Source: a virus | DNA: 20,546 bases | Virus record (IMG/VR): IMGVR_UViG_3300027708_002074 | Coordinates: 1 to 20,546 of that record | Reading direction: 5' to 3' (one strand) | Shown: positions 1-6,598 of the stretch, piece by piece | Layout: the number at the start of each line of letters is the position of its first letter | Numbering within the stretch: position 1 is the first letter of the stretch | Made by a program: the position numbers and the translations under genes | The notes under the pieces: model-generated | What the model was told of the DNA's origin: nothing | Databases searched by the model: none | Seen by the model: only the letters and a program-made list of their open reading frames with translations

Positions 1-1310
1 TCTATTCCTGCCATTTTAGCAACAGCACTATGAAAGTCTGCATTACCTTCTTTATAAGCATCTGCAATTTCATTTATACCATCTAATCTTTGTAGTTTAG
101 CATAATGAATTAATATTCTTGGTTCTTGTTGTGAATAGTCAAATACTCCCCATTTATGATTTTCTTCTGGAATAAATAAAGATCTAATTAATGGACCAAG
201 CTCTTTATGTCTTACAGGTATTTGTTGTAAATTAGGATTAGACATTGAAAATCTTCCTGTAACAGTTCCACCATCATCAGATCTAATTTGATTTATATCT
301 GCATGAATTCTTCCTTTATAAGAATGTTTTACAATTGTATCTATAAAAGTTGTATGTGCTTTGTTTATTTCTCTTGCGTATGAAATACCTTGAACGATTT
401 CATTTGGATGATTTGATAAAAAGTTTTTTGTAAAACTTGGTGCTTTAGTTTTTTCTGTTCTATCATAAGGTAATTTTAAAACATCAAATACTTTAGCAAT
501 AGAAGTTGCTGCCCATAATTCTACAGAAACTCCAGTTAAGTCTTTGATTTTATTGATTATTTTATTTTCTTTTTCTATTAATTGCTTTTTAATTATATCA
601 GCTTTTTCAACATCTACTCTTACACCTTTAAATCTCATATTAACTAAACATGGAAATAATTTAGTTTCCATATCAAATATTGTCCAAAGATCTTGATCTG
701 ATAATTCTATTTTCATTCTATGCCAAAGTTTTAAAGTAGATTCAGCATCTCTTTCGGCATATTGACCAACAAACATAGATGGAAGTTTCCACATATCTTT
801 TTTAGCATCAATTCCATATTCTCTTGCAGCTGCTTGTAATACAGCTTCATCTTTACCTATACCTGCATATTCTTTTGCTAATGCATCTAATCTAAAACTC
901 CATCTATTTTCATTTACTAATGATGCAGCAATCATTGTATCTACAATCTTAGCTGGAGGAGTTATACCTGATGATCTCAACCAACATACGTCATACATCG
1001 CATTATGAAATACAAATACAGCATCTTGTTTAAATAAATCTTGTAACCAATTTAAAACTAATTTCTTATCCATGTTACCACCACCTTCGTGTGCTATCGG
1101 ATAATAACCAGACCATCCTTCTACTGCTACTGCAATACCTACAATCTTACCACGACCAGTAACGTTCCCCGATCCACGTTCCGTTAACTCTGGATCGCAA
1201 GTCTCTAAGTCAATTGCTATTTCTTTATGACCGCGAAGATCTTTTAGTTCTTCTGGTACTACCCATTCTGTTTGTGGTGTAAATAATATCTGTTGAAATG
1301 TACGTGTCAT
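1..1310 (-). CDS. polA: DNA polymerase I (family A) with 3'-5' exonuclease, C-terminal part outside window
   Basis: Replicative phage DNA polymerase, partial: the gene starts at ATG 1310 and runs off the left edge after about 436 codons. The N-terminal part carries a proofreading exonuclease: motif I IAIDLETCD (Asp34 and Glu36), motif II FHNAMYDVCWL and motif III QYAERDAES. There is no 5' nuclease domain. The polymerase part begins with GRFSMSNPNLQQIP and motif A, FDYSQQEPR, which holds the first metal-binding Asp. The window ends just after DFHSAVAKMAGI, before the O-helix and motif C. No Shine-Dalgarno sequence precedes the ATG; instead it overlaps the stop of an upstream 21-codon ORF (ATGA), suggesting translation by re-initiation. 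It is the last gene of the leftward replication operon that is visible here. Family assignment is firm. Confidence 0.95.
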   Translation of the reverse strand, partial: MTRTFQQILFTPQTEWVVPEELKDLRGHKEIAIDLETCDPELTERGSGNVTGRGKIVGIAVAVEGWSGYYPIAHEGGGNMDKKLVLNWLQDLFKQDAVFVFHNAMYDVCWLRSSGITPPAKIVDTMIAASLVNENRWSFRLDALAKEYAGIGKDEAVLQAAAREYGIDAKKDMWKLPSMFVGQYAERDAESTLKLWHRMKIELSDQDLWTIFDMETKLFPCLVNMRFKGVRVDVEKADIIKKQLIEKENKIINKIKDLTGVSVELWAATSIAKVFDVLKLPYDRTEKTKAPSFTKNFLSNHPNEIVQGISYAREINKAHTTFIDTIVKHSYKGRIHADINQIRSDDGGTVTGRFSMSNPNLQQIPVRHKELGPLIRSLFIPEENHKWGVFDYSQQEPRILIHYAKLQRLDGINEIADAYKEGNADFHSAVAKMAGI

Positions 1311-1372
1311 TGAATCATTGCTGAAAGATACAATGCAAGTGATATTCCGTATAATGCTAATGCTATTCCCAT
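1307..1372 (-). CDS. 21-aa hydrophobic membrane micropeptide, leader of polA
   Basis: A very short ORF beginning MGIALALYG and ending SAMIQ. Nearly all of it is hydrophobic, so it could span a membrane once. It has one of the best ribosome binding sites in the window: AAAGGAG at 1378-1384, five bases before ATG 1372. Its TGA overlaps the polymerase ATG (ATGA), and the polymerase has no site of its own. The DUF3310 stop codon lies just upstream at 1386-1388. Seen: the strong site, the overlap and the hydrophobicity. Inferred: it is translated and at least delivers ribosomes to polA; whether the peptide itself acts at the membrane is unknown. The alternative is a pure leader whose peptide has no function. 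Confidence 0.6.
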   Translation of the reverse strand: MGIALALYGISLALYLSAMIQ

Positions 1373-1377
1373 CTTCT

Positions 1378-1384
1378 CTCCTTT
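1378..1384 (-). promoter_or_regulatory. Strong Shine-Dalgarno site (AAAGGAG) of the micropeptide-polA pair
   Basis: AAAGGAG on the minus strand, five bases before ATG 1372. It decides that the 21-codon ORF, not the polymerase, receives the ribosome first. The same heptamer precedes hsp20. Confidence 0.65.
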
Positions 1385-1385
1385 G

Positions 1386-1604
1386 TTATTTATCTTTATA
1401 ATCTCTTTCCAACACCATTTCTAAATAATGAATTGCTTTTAATATATCTTCTTTTTTACCTTTTAACTTATGTCTACATATATATTTAATTGCATTTCCT
1501 TCTGCAAAAGGTAATTGATTTTCGTTTATAAAAACAGATGGTTGTATTTTCATAACTTTATAATGTGAACCACCTACTTGTTTAAAAAATGTTTTGTTTG
1601 TCAT
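1386..1604 (-). CDS. DUF3310 (SaV-like) small protein
   Basis: A 72-aa protein matching the DUF3310/SaV-like family common in phage replication modules. The hallmarks are GGSHY (residues 11-15), IQP (20-22) and the block EGNAIKYICRHK (35-46) followed by KGKKEDILKAIHYLE. The family has no settled biochemical role; its His/Arg-rich pattern and constant company with replication and nucleotide genes suggest a nucleic acid or nucleotide function. Length is typical for the single-domain form. The ATG at 1604 overlaps the helicase stop (ATGA), so it is probably translated by coupling after the helicase. Confidence 0.85.
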   Translation of the reverse strand: MTNKTFFKQVGGSHYKVMKIQPSVFINENQLPFAEGNAIKYICRHKLKGKKEDILKAIHYLEMVLERDYKDK

Positions 1605-3109
1605 ATAGTATACGCTTTATTAAAATCCCTAGGATCTACAATATGTAATTCTTGTTTAGCTCTTGTAAAAGCTGTGTAGAATAACCTATGTAAATCATCT
1701 GGATCCTCATCTCCTTGTTTAATTGCGGATGCTGTAAGATCTAATAAAACTAAAACTTTTTCACGTTCGCCACCTTTAGCGCCGTGAATAGTTGACATAA
1801 GAATTCTTGGAGTTTTATTTATCTTCTCACCATTAGCTCTCATGTTACGAATATAGTTCTCTGTAATCGTATCAACACCTTCAAATGATTCATACCATAC
1901 TTTATCTGTAAGTAAACCATGATTTTGTAAACAATCTTTAATTGTATATTTTTCTTCTGCTTTTAATGTTTTAGCGTCTCTATAACCATCAATTACATTA
2001 GCTCCTAAATATCTATATATGTTTTTAATTTGTATATAATTTAAAGCTAATCCATTCCTAAAATCTTCCCAAGTACTTAAAGCTAATAGTAATTCTAATG
2101 AAATAGAATTCATTCCTTTATATTGATAATACCAACCTTGTAATTCACATAATTCTTTAACATCATCTAAAAAATAACCTGCTGAAGCCAATACAAGCCA
2201 TTCTCCTTGCGACATATCTACTTGAGTAATATCTGTATAATACTTTAATAAACCTGTTTCTTGACGTGGATTATATGTTTTTTCATATCTATTAGTTATC
2301 TTAGATATAATTCTTTGTGATAATTCGTGTATAGGGCCACCAGGAATACGATAAGATTGTTTTAACGTCTGGATCTCGTCTACTTCATTCTTTAGAGCTA
2401 TAAAGTGATCTATATCAGCTCCAGCCCATCTAAATATAGCTTGGTCATCATCACCTGCAATATAAGTTTTTTCCGCCTTATTCCATATAGATCTAACCAT
2501 TTCCCACTGTAAATGAGATAAATCTTGCGCTTCATCTATAAACAATACTTTAAGTTTAGGAGCTATATTTTGTTCAATAAAATCTTCTAATAAATCTGTA
2601 AAATCTTTCAATCCTTTTTCTGCTTTATATTTTTTAAGTTCTTGATCTAACAAAAATAAAGTATCTCTTTCTATATCTAATAGATTCCTTCTTGAATCAT
2701 AACAATCTAATAAATCTATTCTTTTAACTCTAGCTGTATTTATTATGGTTAAATATTCATTGTCAGAATTAAATACACCATCTTCATCTGAATAAGACGC
2801 TGTTTTAATTGGAATATTACATCTTATACCAAATTCTCTATAATCTTCTTTGCCCATCATTTTATCTTTAGTTGTGCCTAACATTCTAAATGCAAGTGAG
2901 TGCAATGTTCTAAAATAAATTAAATCATGATCCGCACTTAATCCAAATTTTTGCGAAGCTCTAGTTGCTGCTTCTAATGCAGCTTTCTTTGTAAAAGAAA
3001 AATAACCAATTTCTTTTGGTCTAATCCCTTGCTTTATGAACTCGTCTACCAAGTTTAACAACGTAGTTGTTTTTCCTGTCCCAGGCGGACCTAGAATTAT
3101 AGTTTTCAT
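1601..3109 (-). CDS. UvrD/Rep-like superfamily 1 DNA helicase
   Basis: A 502-aa ATP-dependent DNA helicase of superfamily 1. Motifs in order: Walker A GPPGTGKT (7-14), Ia YFSFTKKAA, DEAQD (192-196, Walker B), motif III GDDDQAIFRWAG (from 219), motif IV QSYR (251-254), motif V MSTIHGAKGGE and motif VI LFYTAFTRAKQELHIV near the C-terminus. It is shorter than bacterial UvrD (about 720 aa), as usual for phage versions. The start at 3109 is supported by GAGGAG at 3115-3120 with five-base spacing. It sits between primase and polymerase; with no DnaB or T7 gp4-type helicase visible, it is the best candidate for the fork or recombination helicase, which is inference. Its stop overlaps the DUF3310 start. 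Confidence 0.93.
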   Translation of the reverse strand: MKTIILGPPGTGKTTTLLNLVDEFIKQGIRPKEIGYFSFTKKAALEAATRASQKFGLSADHDLIYFRTLHSLAFRMLGTTKDKMMGKEDYREFGIRCNIPIKTASYSDEDGVFNSDNEYLTIINTARVKRIDLLDCYDSRRNLLDIERDTLFLLDQELKKYKAEKGLKDFTDLLEDFIEQNIAPKLKVLFIDEAQDLSHLQWEMVRSIWNKAEKTYIAGDDDQAIFRWAGADIDHFIALKNEVDEIQTLKQSYRIPGGPIHELSQRIISKITNRYEKTYNPRQETGLLKYYTDITQVDMSQGEWLVLASAGYFLDDVKELCELQGWYYQYKGMNSISLELLLALSTWEDFRNGLALNYIQIKNIYRYLGANVIDGYRDAKTLKAEEKYTIKDCLQNHGLLTDKVWYESFEGVDTITENYIRNMRANGEKINKTPRILMSTIHGAKGGEREKVLVLLDLTASAIKQGDEDPDDLHRLFYTAFTRAKQELHIVDPRDFNKAYTI

Positions 3110-3203
3110 ATTTTCTCCTCATTACGTTTAAGTCAAACTCTAGTTTTTTTATTATTTCTAAAGCTTGTCTATATTTTAAATACCAATTAACACCTATTTT
3201 CAT
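3021..3203 (-). CDS. Small basic 60-aa ORF overlapping the helicase start
   Basis: A 60-aa ORF starting MKIGVNWYLKYRQALEIIKKLEFDL and rich in Lys and Arg. The ATG overlaps the primase stop (TAATG at 3199-3203 region), the usual coupling in this operon. The first ~31 codons lie in the space between primase and helicase and would otherwise be empty; the last ~30 run inside the helicase gene in another frame. No family recognised; a short amphipathic helix is likely. An 89-base overlap is unusual here, so either the C-terminal half is incidental or the overlap is real. The alternative is that this is only a leader providing ribosomes near the helicase site. Confidence 0.45.
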   Translation of the reverse strand: MKIGVNWYLKYRQALEIIKKLEFDLNVMRRKYENYNSRSAWDRKNNYVVKLGRRVHKARD

Positions 3204-4741
3204 TAGAAATGTTGTTCTTGATATTTAACTTGTGAAACTGTTGCATCTAATTTCTTCATAGCATTAATCTTAACTAATCTAGGTTCTTGACCTTTAATCT
3301 TCATTCTAACTTCAGATATAAATATTTTATCTAATTGTTTTATTAAATTACCTGTTTTTGCCTTATCCATTTCCCAATGATTCTTTTTACAAAAATTAAA
3401 AAAATCATCCATTCTAAAATATGTAAATTCTCTTTTATCATCTGTATATGGAAGTTTATTAAATACATCATCCATGGTTCTTGCATTTTGTCTATTCGTA
3501 GTCCAATCTTGTAATAAAGCTATTATTTGATTTTGAGGATCTAAAGATTCTAATGGTTCAACTGTTTGTAAGTTATCAATTAATGGTTTTAAATAATATT
3601 CTCTCCAATCTTTATCTTTTAATTTTGGTATAACTAAATCAGCTTTCTCTAATACAGCTACTGAAAATAAAATAGGATTTGCTAAATGTTCAGCTTTTAA
3701 TTCAATTCTTTTTTGTGTTTCCCCTTCCCCTACGCTTAAAAAATATTGTGGTGGATTAGAATTATATTTAGTTAAGTTACCTAACATAGGCATAGCTTCT
3801 TCTTCTGAACCTACACCAAATTTTTTAGTTCTACATAATTTTGCATTACAAATATCGTTTATAGGTGGAAGTTTACATCTATACTTATCATAACCTTTTT
3901 TACCTAATGATTTTAATAATTGCTGTACTTCACCATTAGGTAATGGAGGTGTCATATATTTTAGATTAGCCGAGACAACTTTATCTTGCCAAAGATCTGG
4001 ATCCGATTGTTTAAAAAATATGGCAATATTAAATAAAGCGTTATTCCTAGATCCTTCGCCAAAGCCGTCGCGAGCTAATCTATTTAAACATGGAGGTCCA
4101 TCTTTAAATGCTTCTTCTATCTTCGTTTCTTTGATCTCAATTTTTTCAACTTCTTCTTTGGTTTGCGCGTACAAATCATAGAGCTTAAAAAATTCTTCAA
4201 TTGTACAAGCGGAGCCATTATCGTCAAACGCATATCTTAGTCCTTTTGTTTGGTTATGGTAGGGAAGATTTAAAAAATTACCTGTGTCCCCACGTTCCAC
4301 AAGTATTTCCGTTTGCTTTGGAAATATCTCAACACCTTGATATCCTAAAGAATCAGAAATTCTTTTTAATGTACTCTGCATTAATGCAGCTGAAATAAAT
4401 TCTTTTGTAAATAAAAATATATGAGCTCCTCCTGACTTAGATCTAAATACTATTAGTGGAAGTTTTAAATTTCTTATTTTTTGTATTAACTCTTTATGGT
4501 TAAGATTATACTGATCAATATCAATGCAACCCCACTTACAATTATTGCTTTCGTTGATAGGAATAATACCCAAAGCAGGATCAACACCATTAAGGTGATC
4601 TTCCCACAGATTATCTGTAATAGGTTTTCTGATAATGAATGCTTTGCCTTTTTGTTTACCTGTTTCACTTCGTTCTCCTTTTTGATATTGTCCATAGGCA
4701 CTTTGCAGGCCACTAAATATTTCCTTAAATTTTTCTTTCAT
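3203..4741 (-). CDS. Archaeo-eukaryotic type (AEP/TOTE-like) DNA primase
   Basis: A 512-aa primase-like protein. The AEP core is in the N-terminal 170 residues: the metal-binding acidic pair in GCIDIDQYN (Asp74, Asp76), the nucleotide-binding block SKSGGAHIFLF (101-111) and EIFPKQ followed by GNFLNLPYHN (154-163). Residues 215-312 form a second module with RNNALFNIA, PPLPNGEVQQLL and four cysteines (218, 289, 298, 303). This resembles the C-terminal region of TOTE-type phage primases and could bind zinc or an iron-sulphur cluster. Residues 350-512 are helical with no P-loop, so helicase activity must come from elsewhere. There is no obvious ribosome site; a GC-rich hairpin ends 15 bases before the ATG. 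Primase/PrimPol function is inferred from family motifs. Confidence 0.85.
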   Translation of the reverse strand: MKEKFKEIFSGLQSAYGQYQKGERSETGKQKGKAFIIRKPITDNLWEDHLNGVDPALGIIPINESNNCKWGCIDIDQYNLNHKELIQKIRNLKLPLIVFRSKSGGAHIFLFTKEFISAALMQSTLKRISDSLGYQGVEIFPKQTEILVERGDTGNFLNLPYHNQTKGLRYAFDDNGSACTIEEFFKLYDLYAQTKEEVEKIEIKETKIEEAFKDGPPCLNRLARDGFGEGSRNNALFNIAIFFKQSDPDLWQDKVVSANLKYMTPPLPNGEVQQLLKSLGKKGYDKYRCKLPPINDICNAKLCRTKKFGVGSEEEAMPMLGNLTKYNSNPPQYFLSVGEGETQKRIELKAEHLANPILFSVAVLEKADLVIPKLKDKDWREYYLKPLIDNLQTVEPLESLDPQNQIIALLQDWTTNRQNARTMDDVFNKLPYTDDKREFTYFRMDDFFNFCKKNHWEMDKAKTGNLIKQLDKIFISEVRMKIKGQEPRLVKINAMKKLDATVSQVKYQEQHF

Positions 4742-4756
4742 ACAACAATTTTAGTT

Positions 4757-4778
4757 GGAGCCCCAATTAAGGGGCTCC
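4757..4778 (-). other. Perfect 8-bp GC-rich hairpin before the primase gene
   Basis: GGAGCCCC, a six-base loop AATTAA, then GGGGCTCC: a perfect stem standing out in very AT-rich DNA. It lies in the only sizeable gap of the replication operon, between the 260-aa gene and the primase ATG (4741). On the minus strand it is followed by AACTAAAATTG, not a run of T, so it is a poor intrinsic terminator. It may be an attenuator, an RNA-processing or stability element, or a control on primase translation. Confidence 0.6.
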
Positions 4779-4790
4779 GATTAGTTTAAC

Positions 4791-5573
4791 TTAGAACGGT
4801 ACGTTCTCAGTTACTCTCTCTTCTACATCAGCTTTTGTTTGCACCGATCCTTTTCTGACATCTCCAGCAAAACCTTTTGCACTAATGTACAAAGATTTAT
4901 CTTTTGTGTCTAAAATTCGGTCTTGTGTTACTACCCAACCATACCAACTACCTTTATCATTTTTTTGTAAGATAGATGCTAAATTGTATACAACACCATG
5001 CATTGGAGGAACTGCAAATCCACCTTTACCATCCGGTATTTGGATAGTTTTCATCATTGCGTTCCACTTCTTGCTTACATTCAACTGAGTTGATTTCATG
5101 GTAATTAAAGCTGGAGTAAATCCACCTGCTTTAGTTTCTACCATTACATAGTAAGAAGCAGTCTCTTCAATATAGTTACCGTTTGGTAATCTAACTTTAG
5201 ATCCTTCTCTCTTACCTGTAGCTATCACTGGACTGTTAGGTAAGTGAATTGCAACCGGAGCTGCAGATCCTTCACCTCTGTCAGACCATTCTGGATAGTC
5301 TTTCTTATAGTAACAAGGAATTACTTTAATTCCTTTTTTACCATCATACAGTTCATTCGTAACTGTATTATATATATTGCCTGGTTTTGCACCTGCAACA
5401 TATTTAGCATCACCTTCAGTAACCTGAGGTGATAACTGTCCCAATATTCTGATGAAAGGTAACGCAAGATCTTGTTGCGTCATATTTTCAAAACCTTTGT
5501 CTAGATCATCTCCAAACAAAGCTACAGAATTATTGGCTATTGGTTTTTTTACCAATGTTTCATTAGCCATCAT
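4791..5573 (-). CDS. Putative ssDNA-binding/recombination-associated protein with SSB-like C-terminal tip
   Basis: A 260-aa protein that I cannot assign to a named family with certainty. It starts with two Met codons; ATG 5573 has GGAG five bases upstream. Features: an N-terminal stretch DLALPFIRILGQLSPQV, a central part rich in beta-type sequence with many Gly and aromatic residues (YYKKDYPEWSDRGEG, WYGWVVTQDR), and an acidic C-terminus ending ENVPF. That end resembles the DDDIPF tip with which bacterial SSB recruits partner proteins. It lies directly upstream of primase, helicase and polymerase in the same operon. A single-strand binding role fits size, tip and position, but is inference. 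No membrane segment or catalytic motif is visible. Confidence 0.65.
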   Translation of the reverse strand: MMANETLVKKPIANNSVALFGDDLDKGFENMTQQDLALPFIRILGQLSPQVTEGDAKYVAGAKPGNIYNTVTNELYDGKKGIKVIPCYYKKDYPEWSDRGEGSAAPVAIHLPNSPVIATGKREGSKVRLPNGNYIEETASYYVMVETKAGGFTPALITMKSTQLNVSKKWNAMMKTIQIPDGKGGFAVPPMHGVVYNLASILQKNDKGSWYGWVVTQDRILDTKDKSLYISAKGFAGDVRKGSVQTKADVEERVTENVPF

Positions 5574-5583
5574 TCATTCTCCA

Positions 5584-6147
5584 TTATTTACGGGTTATTT
5601 TAGTTGTGTCTTTAATCCAAGTACTAAAGACATCAGAAGGCATGTCGAGCCCGGACTCGACACGCTCCTGAAATAGGGCTGTCAAAGTGTTCCAAGCTAC
5701 ATCAGATTTCTGATGCGGATTAAAACCTTTTGACGCCGCAAGGTCCAACAATTGTTGTGCCTTGTCATCTTCGCCACGACCGAACGTCACAGAAACATTG
5801 TTTTTAATAATGTCACCTAGTCCGTTCTCACGAAGCCATTTATAAGCATCTTCCCTTCGCATATCATCTTTGGGAAGAGTACATCTGTATTCTCTTTTGA
5901 CTGTTACAGATGAACCATCAGCTAATTTCAAAGAACTTAAACCTTGTTCGGCTAAAAGTTCTGGTATAACTCGTTCACTAATATCTCTTGCCATTGCCTT
6001 TAAATTATCTACATGTTCTTCAGCTCTTAAGATATCATCTTCTAAAGCTTTTAATTTTTGGCATTGGTCTGCTATTGTAGTTACTTCTACATTGTCTAGA
6101 AGATCTGTTGAATCATCTAGCATCATTTGTTTTACATCGTCACTCAT
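5584..6147 (-). CDS. Conserved phage protein of unknown function, replication operon
   Basis: A 187-aa protein, family not recognised. Residues 27-66 form a charged heptad-like helix, probably a coiled coil. Then comes a compact domain with GLSSLKLADGSSVTVKREY (69-87), a basic stretch DDMRREDAYKWLRENGL and a Gly/Asp turn TFGRGEDDKAQQLL. The C-terminus is basic (TTKITRK). The order 'helical N-terminus, small beta sheet, helical C-terminus' is similar to phage proteins encoded beside single-strand binding and recombination genes. It starts at ATG 6147 one base after the 132-aa gene and lies 10 bases before the 260-aa gene, so the three are surely co-transcribed. A structural or partner role in replication or recombination is a guess. 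Confidence 0.7.
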   Translation of the reverse strand: MSDDVKQMMLDDSTDLLDNVEVTTIADQCQKLKALEDDILRAEEHVDNLKAMARDISERVIPELLAEQGLSSLKLADGSSVTVKREYRCTLPKDDMRREDAYKWLRENGLGDIIKNNVSVTFGRGEDDKAQQLLDLAASKGFNPHQKSDVAWNTLTALFQERVESGLDMPSDVFSTWIKDTTKITRK

Positions 6148-6148
6148 A

Positions 6149-6547
6149 TTATCCTTTCTGATAGAGATCGAATTCTATTGGGTAATATTTAAACTCTCTA
6201 CGATCCCATTTCAAGAGGTTAAATTGGCCATTGGTCATATCACTTGCGATTGCACAGGAAATACCAATGACCGCCGGATCTCCTGTAAGCAATATATAAT
6301 CTTGCTTCGTAAAATCTTTCAAGTTCTTTCGCATCTTAAATACGAAAGGTGAAGCATTAAATGCTACTTGATCGAAGTAGGCAAGACATATAACTAAATA
6401 TCCAAAATTAGAAGCGCTTAATATATTTATGTTAGCTGGTGGATGTTGTAATACATACACAAAATTTTCTTCAGGATTTTCTTTTTTGAACTCTAAAAAC
6501 TCTGTAAGACTTTTATCTTTATATAATTCAAATATTTTATTTTTCAT
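6149..6547 (-). CDS. Unknown protein, first gene of the replication operon
   Basis: A 132-aa protein with no family I can name. The N-terminal third is helical (FELYKDKSLTEFLEFKKENP). The middle has a hydrophobic helix SNFGYLVICLAYFDQVAF that is too interrupted to be a clear membrane span. The C-terminal part holds the likely conserved core: DYILLTGDPAVIGISCAIAS (83-102), then NLLKWDRREFKYYPIEFDL. It is the first gene after the candidate leftward promoter at 6570-6598, which would leave a leader of about 16 bases with GAGAG eight bases before ATG 6547. First position under an early promoter suggests an early regulatory or replication role, but nothing in the sequence shows which. Confidence 0.7.
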   Translation of the reverse strand: MKNKIFELYKDKSLTEFLEFKKENPEENFVYVLQHPPANINILSASNFGYLVICLAYFDQVAFNASPFVFKMRKNLKDFTKQDYILLTGDPAVIGISCAIASDMTNGQFNLLKWDRREFKYYPIEFDLYQKG

Positions 6548-6560
6548 TCTATTTTCTCTC

Positions 6561-6589
6561 TTGACAAAGCATATAATGATGTTTATTTA
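6561..6589 (+). promoter_or_regulatory. Candidate sigma70-type promoter for the SNF2-like helicase gene
   Basis: A perfect -35 box TTGACA (6561-6566), then 17 bases, then TATTTA (6584-6589), which is a weak -10 box. Transcription would begin near 6596, downstream of ATG 6592, which would favour initiation of the helicase at Met10 (6619). It overlaps the oppositely directed candidate promoter. Confidence 0.4.
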
Positions 6590-6598
6590 TTATGTCAA
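6570..6598 (-). promoter_or_regulatory. Candidate sigma70-type promoter for the leftward replication operon
   Basis: On the minus strand a perfect -35 box TTGACA (6598-6593), a 17-base spacer and TATATG (6575-6570) as -10. Predicted start is near 6563, giving a short leader to ATG 6547. It shares its DNA with the rightward promoter, so RNA polymerase could probably occupy only one at a time. The two TTGACA boxes also form an inverted repeat that might be an operator. Confidence 0.45.

Noticed and set aside
4757-4778. Hairpin read as an intrinsic terminator
   Set aside because: The stem is strong but no T run follows on either strand, and downstream genes clearly belong to the same operon. 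Kept as a structural element only.
4496-4789. 97-aa plus-strand ORF with hydrophobic stretches
   Set aside because: Antisense to the primase N-terminus, whose AEP motifs lie in the minus frame; no ribosome site.
5870-6352. 160-aa ORF on the plus strand
   Set aside because: It is antisense to two minus-strand genes that fit the operon exactly; its sequence is Ser/Leu/Ile-rich with no motif and it has no ribosome site.
6561-6577. TTGACA with TATAAT at 6572-6577 as a promoter
   Set aside because: The spacing is only five bases, far too short for a -35/-10 pair; the 17-base pairings were preferred.
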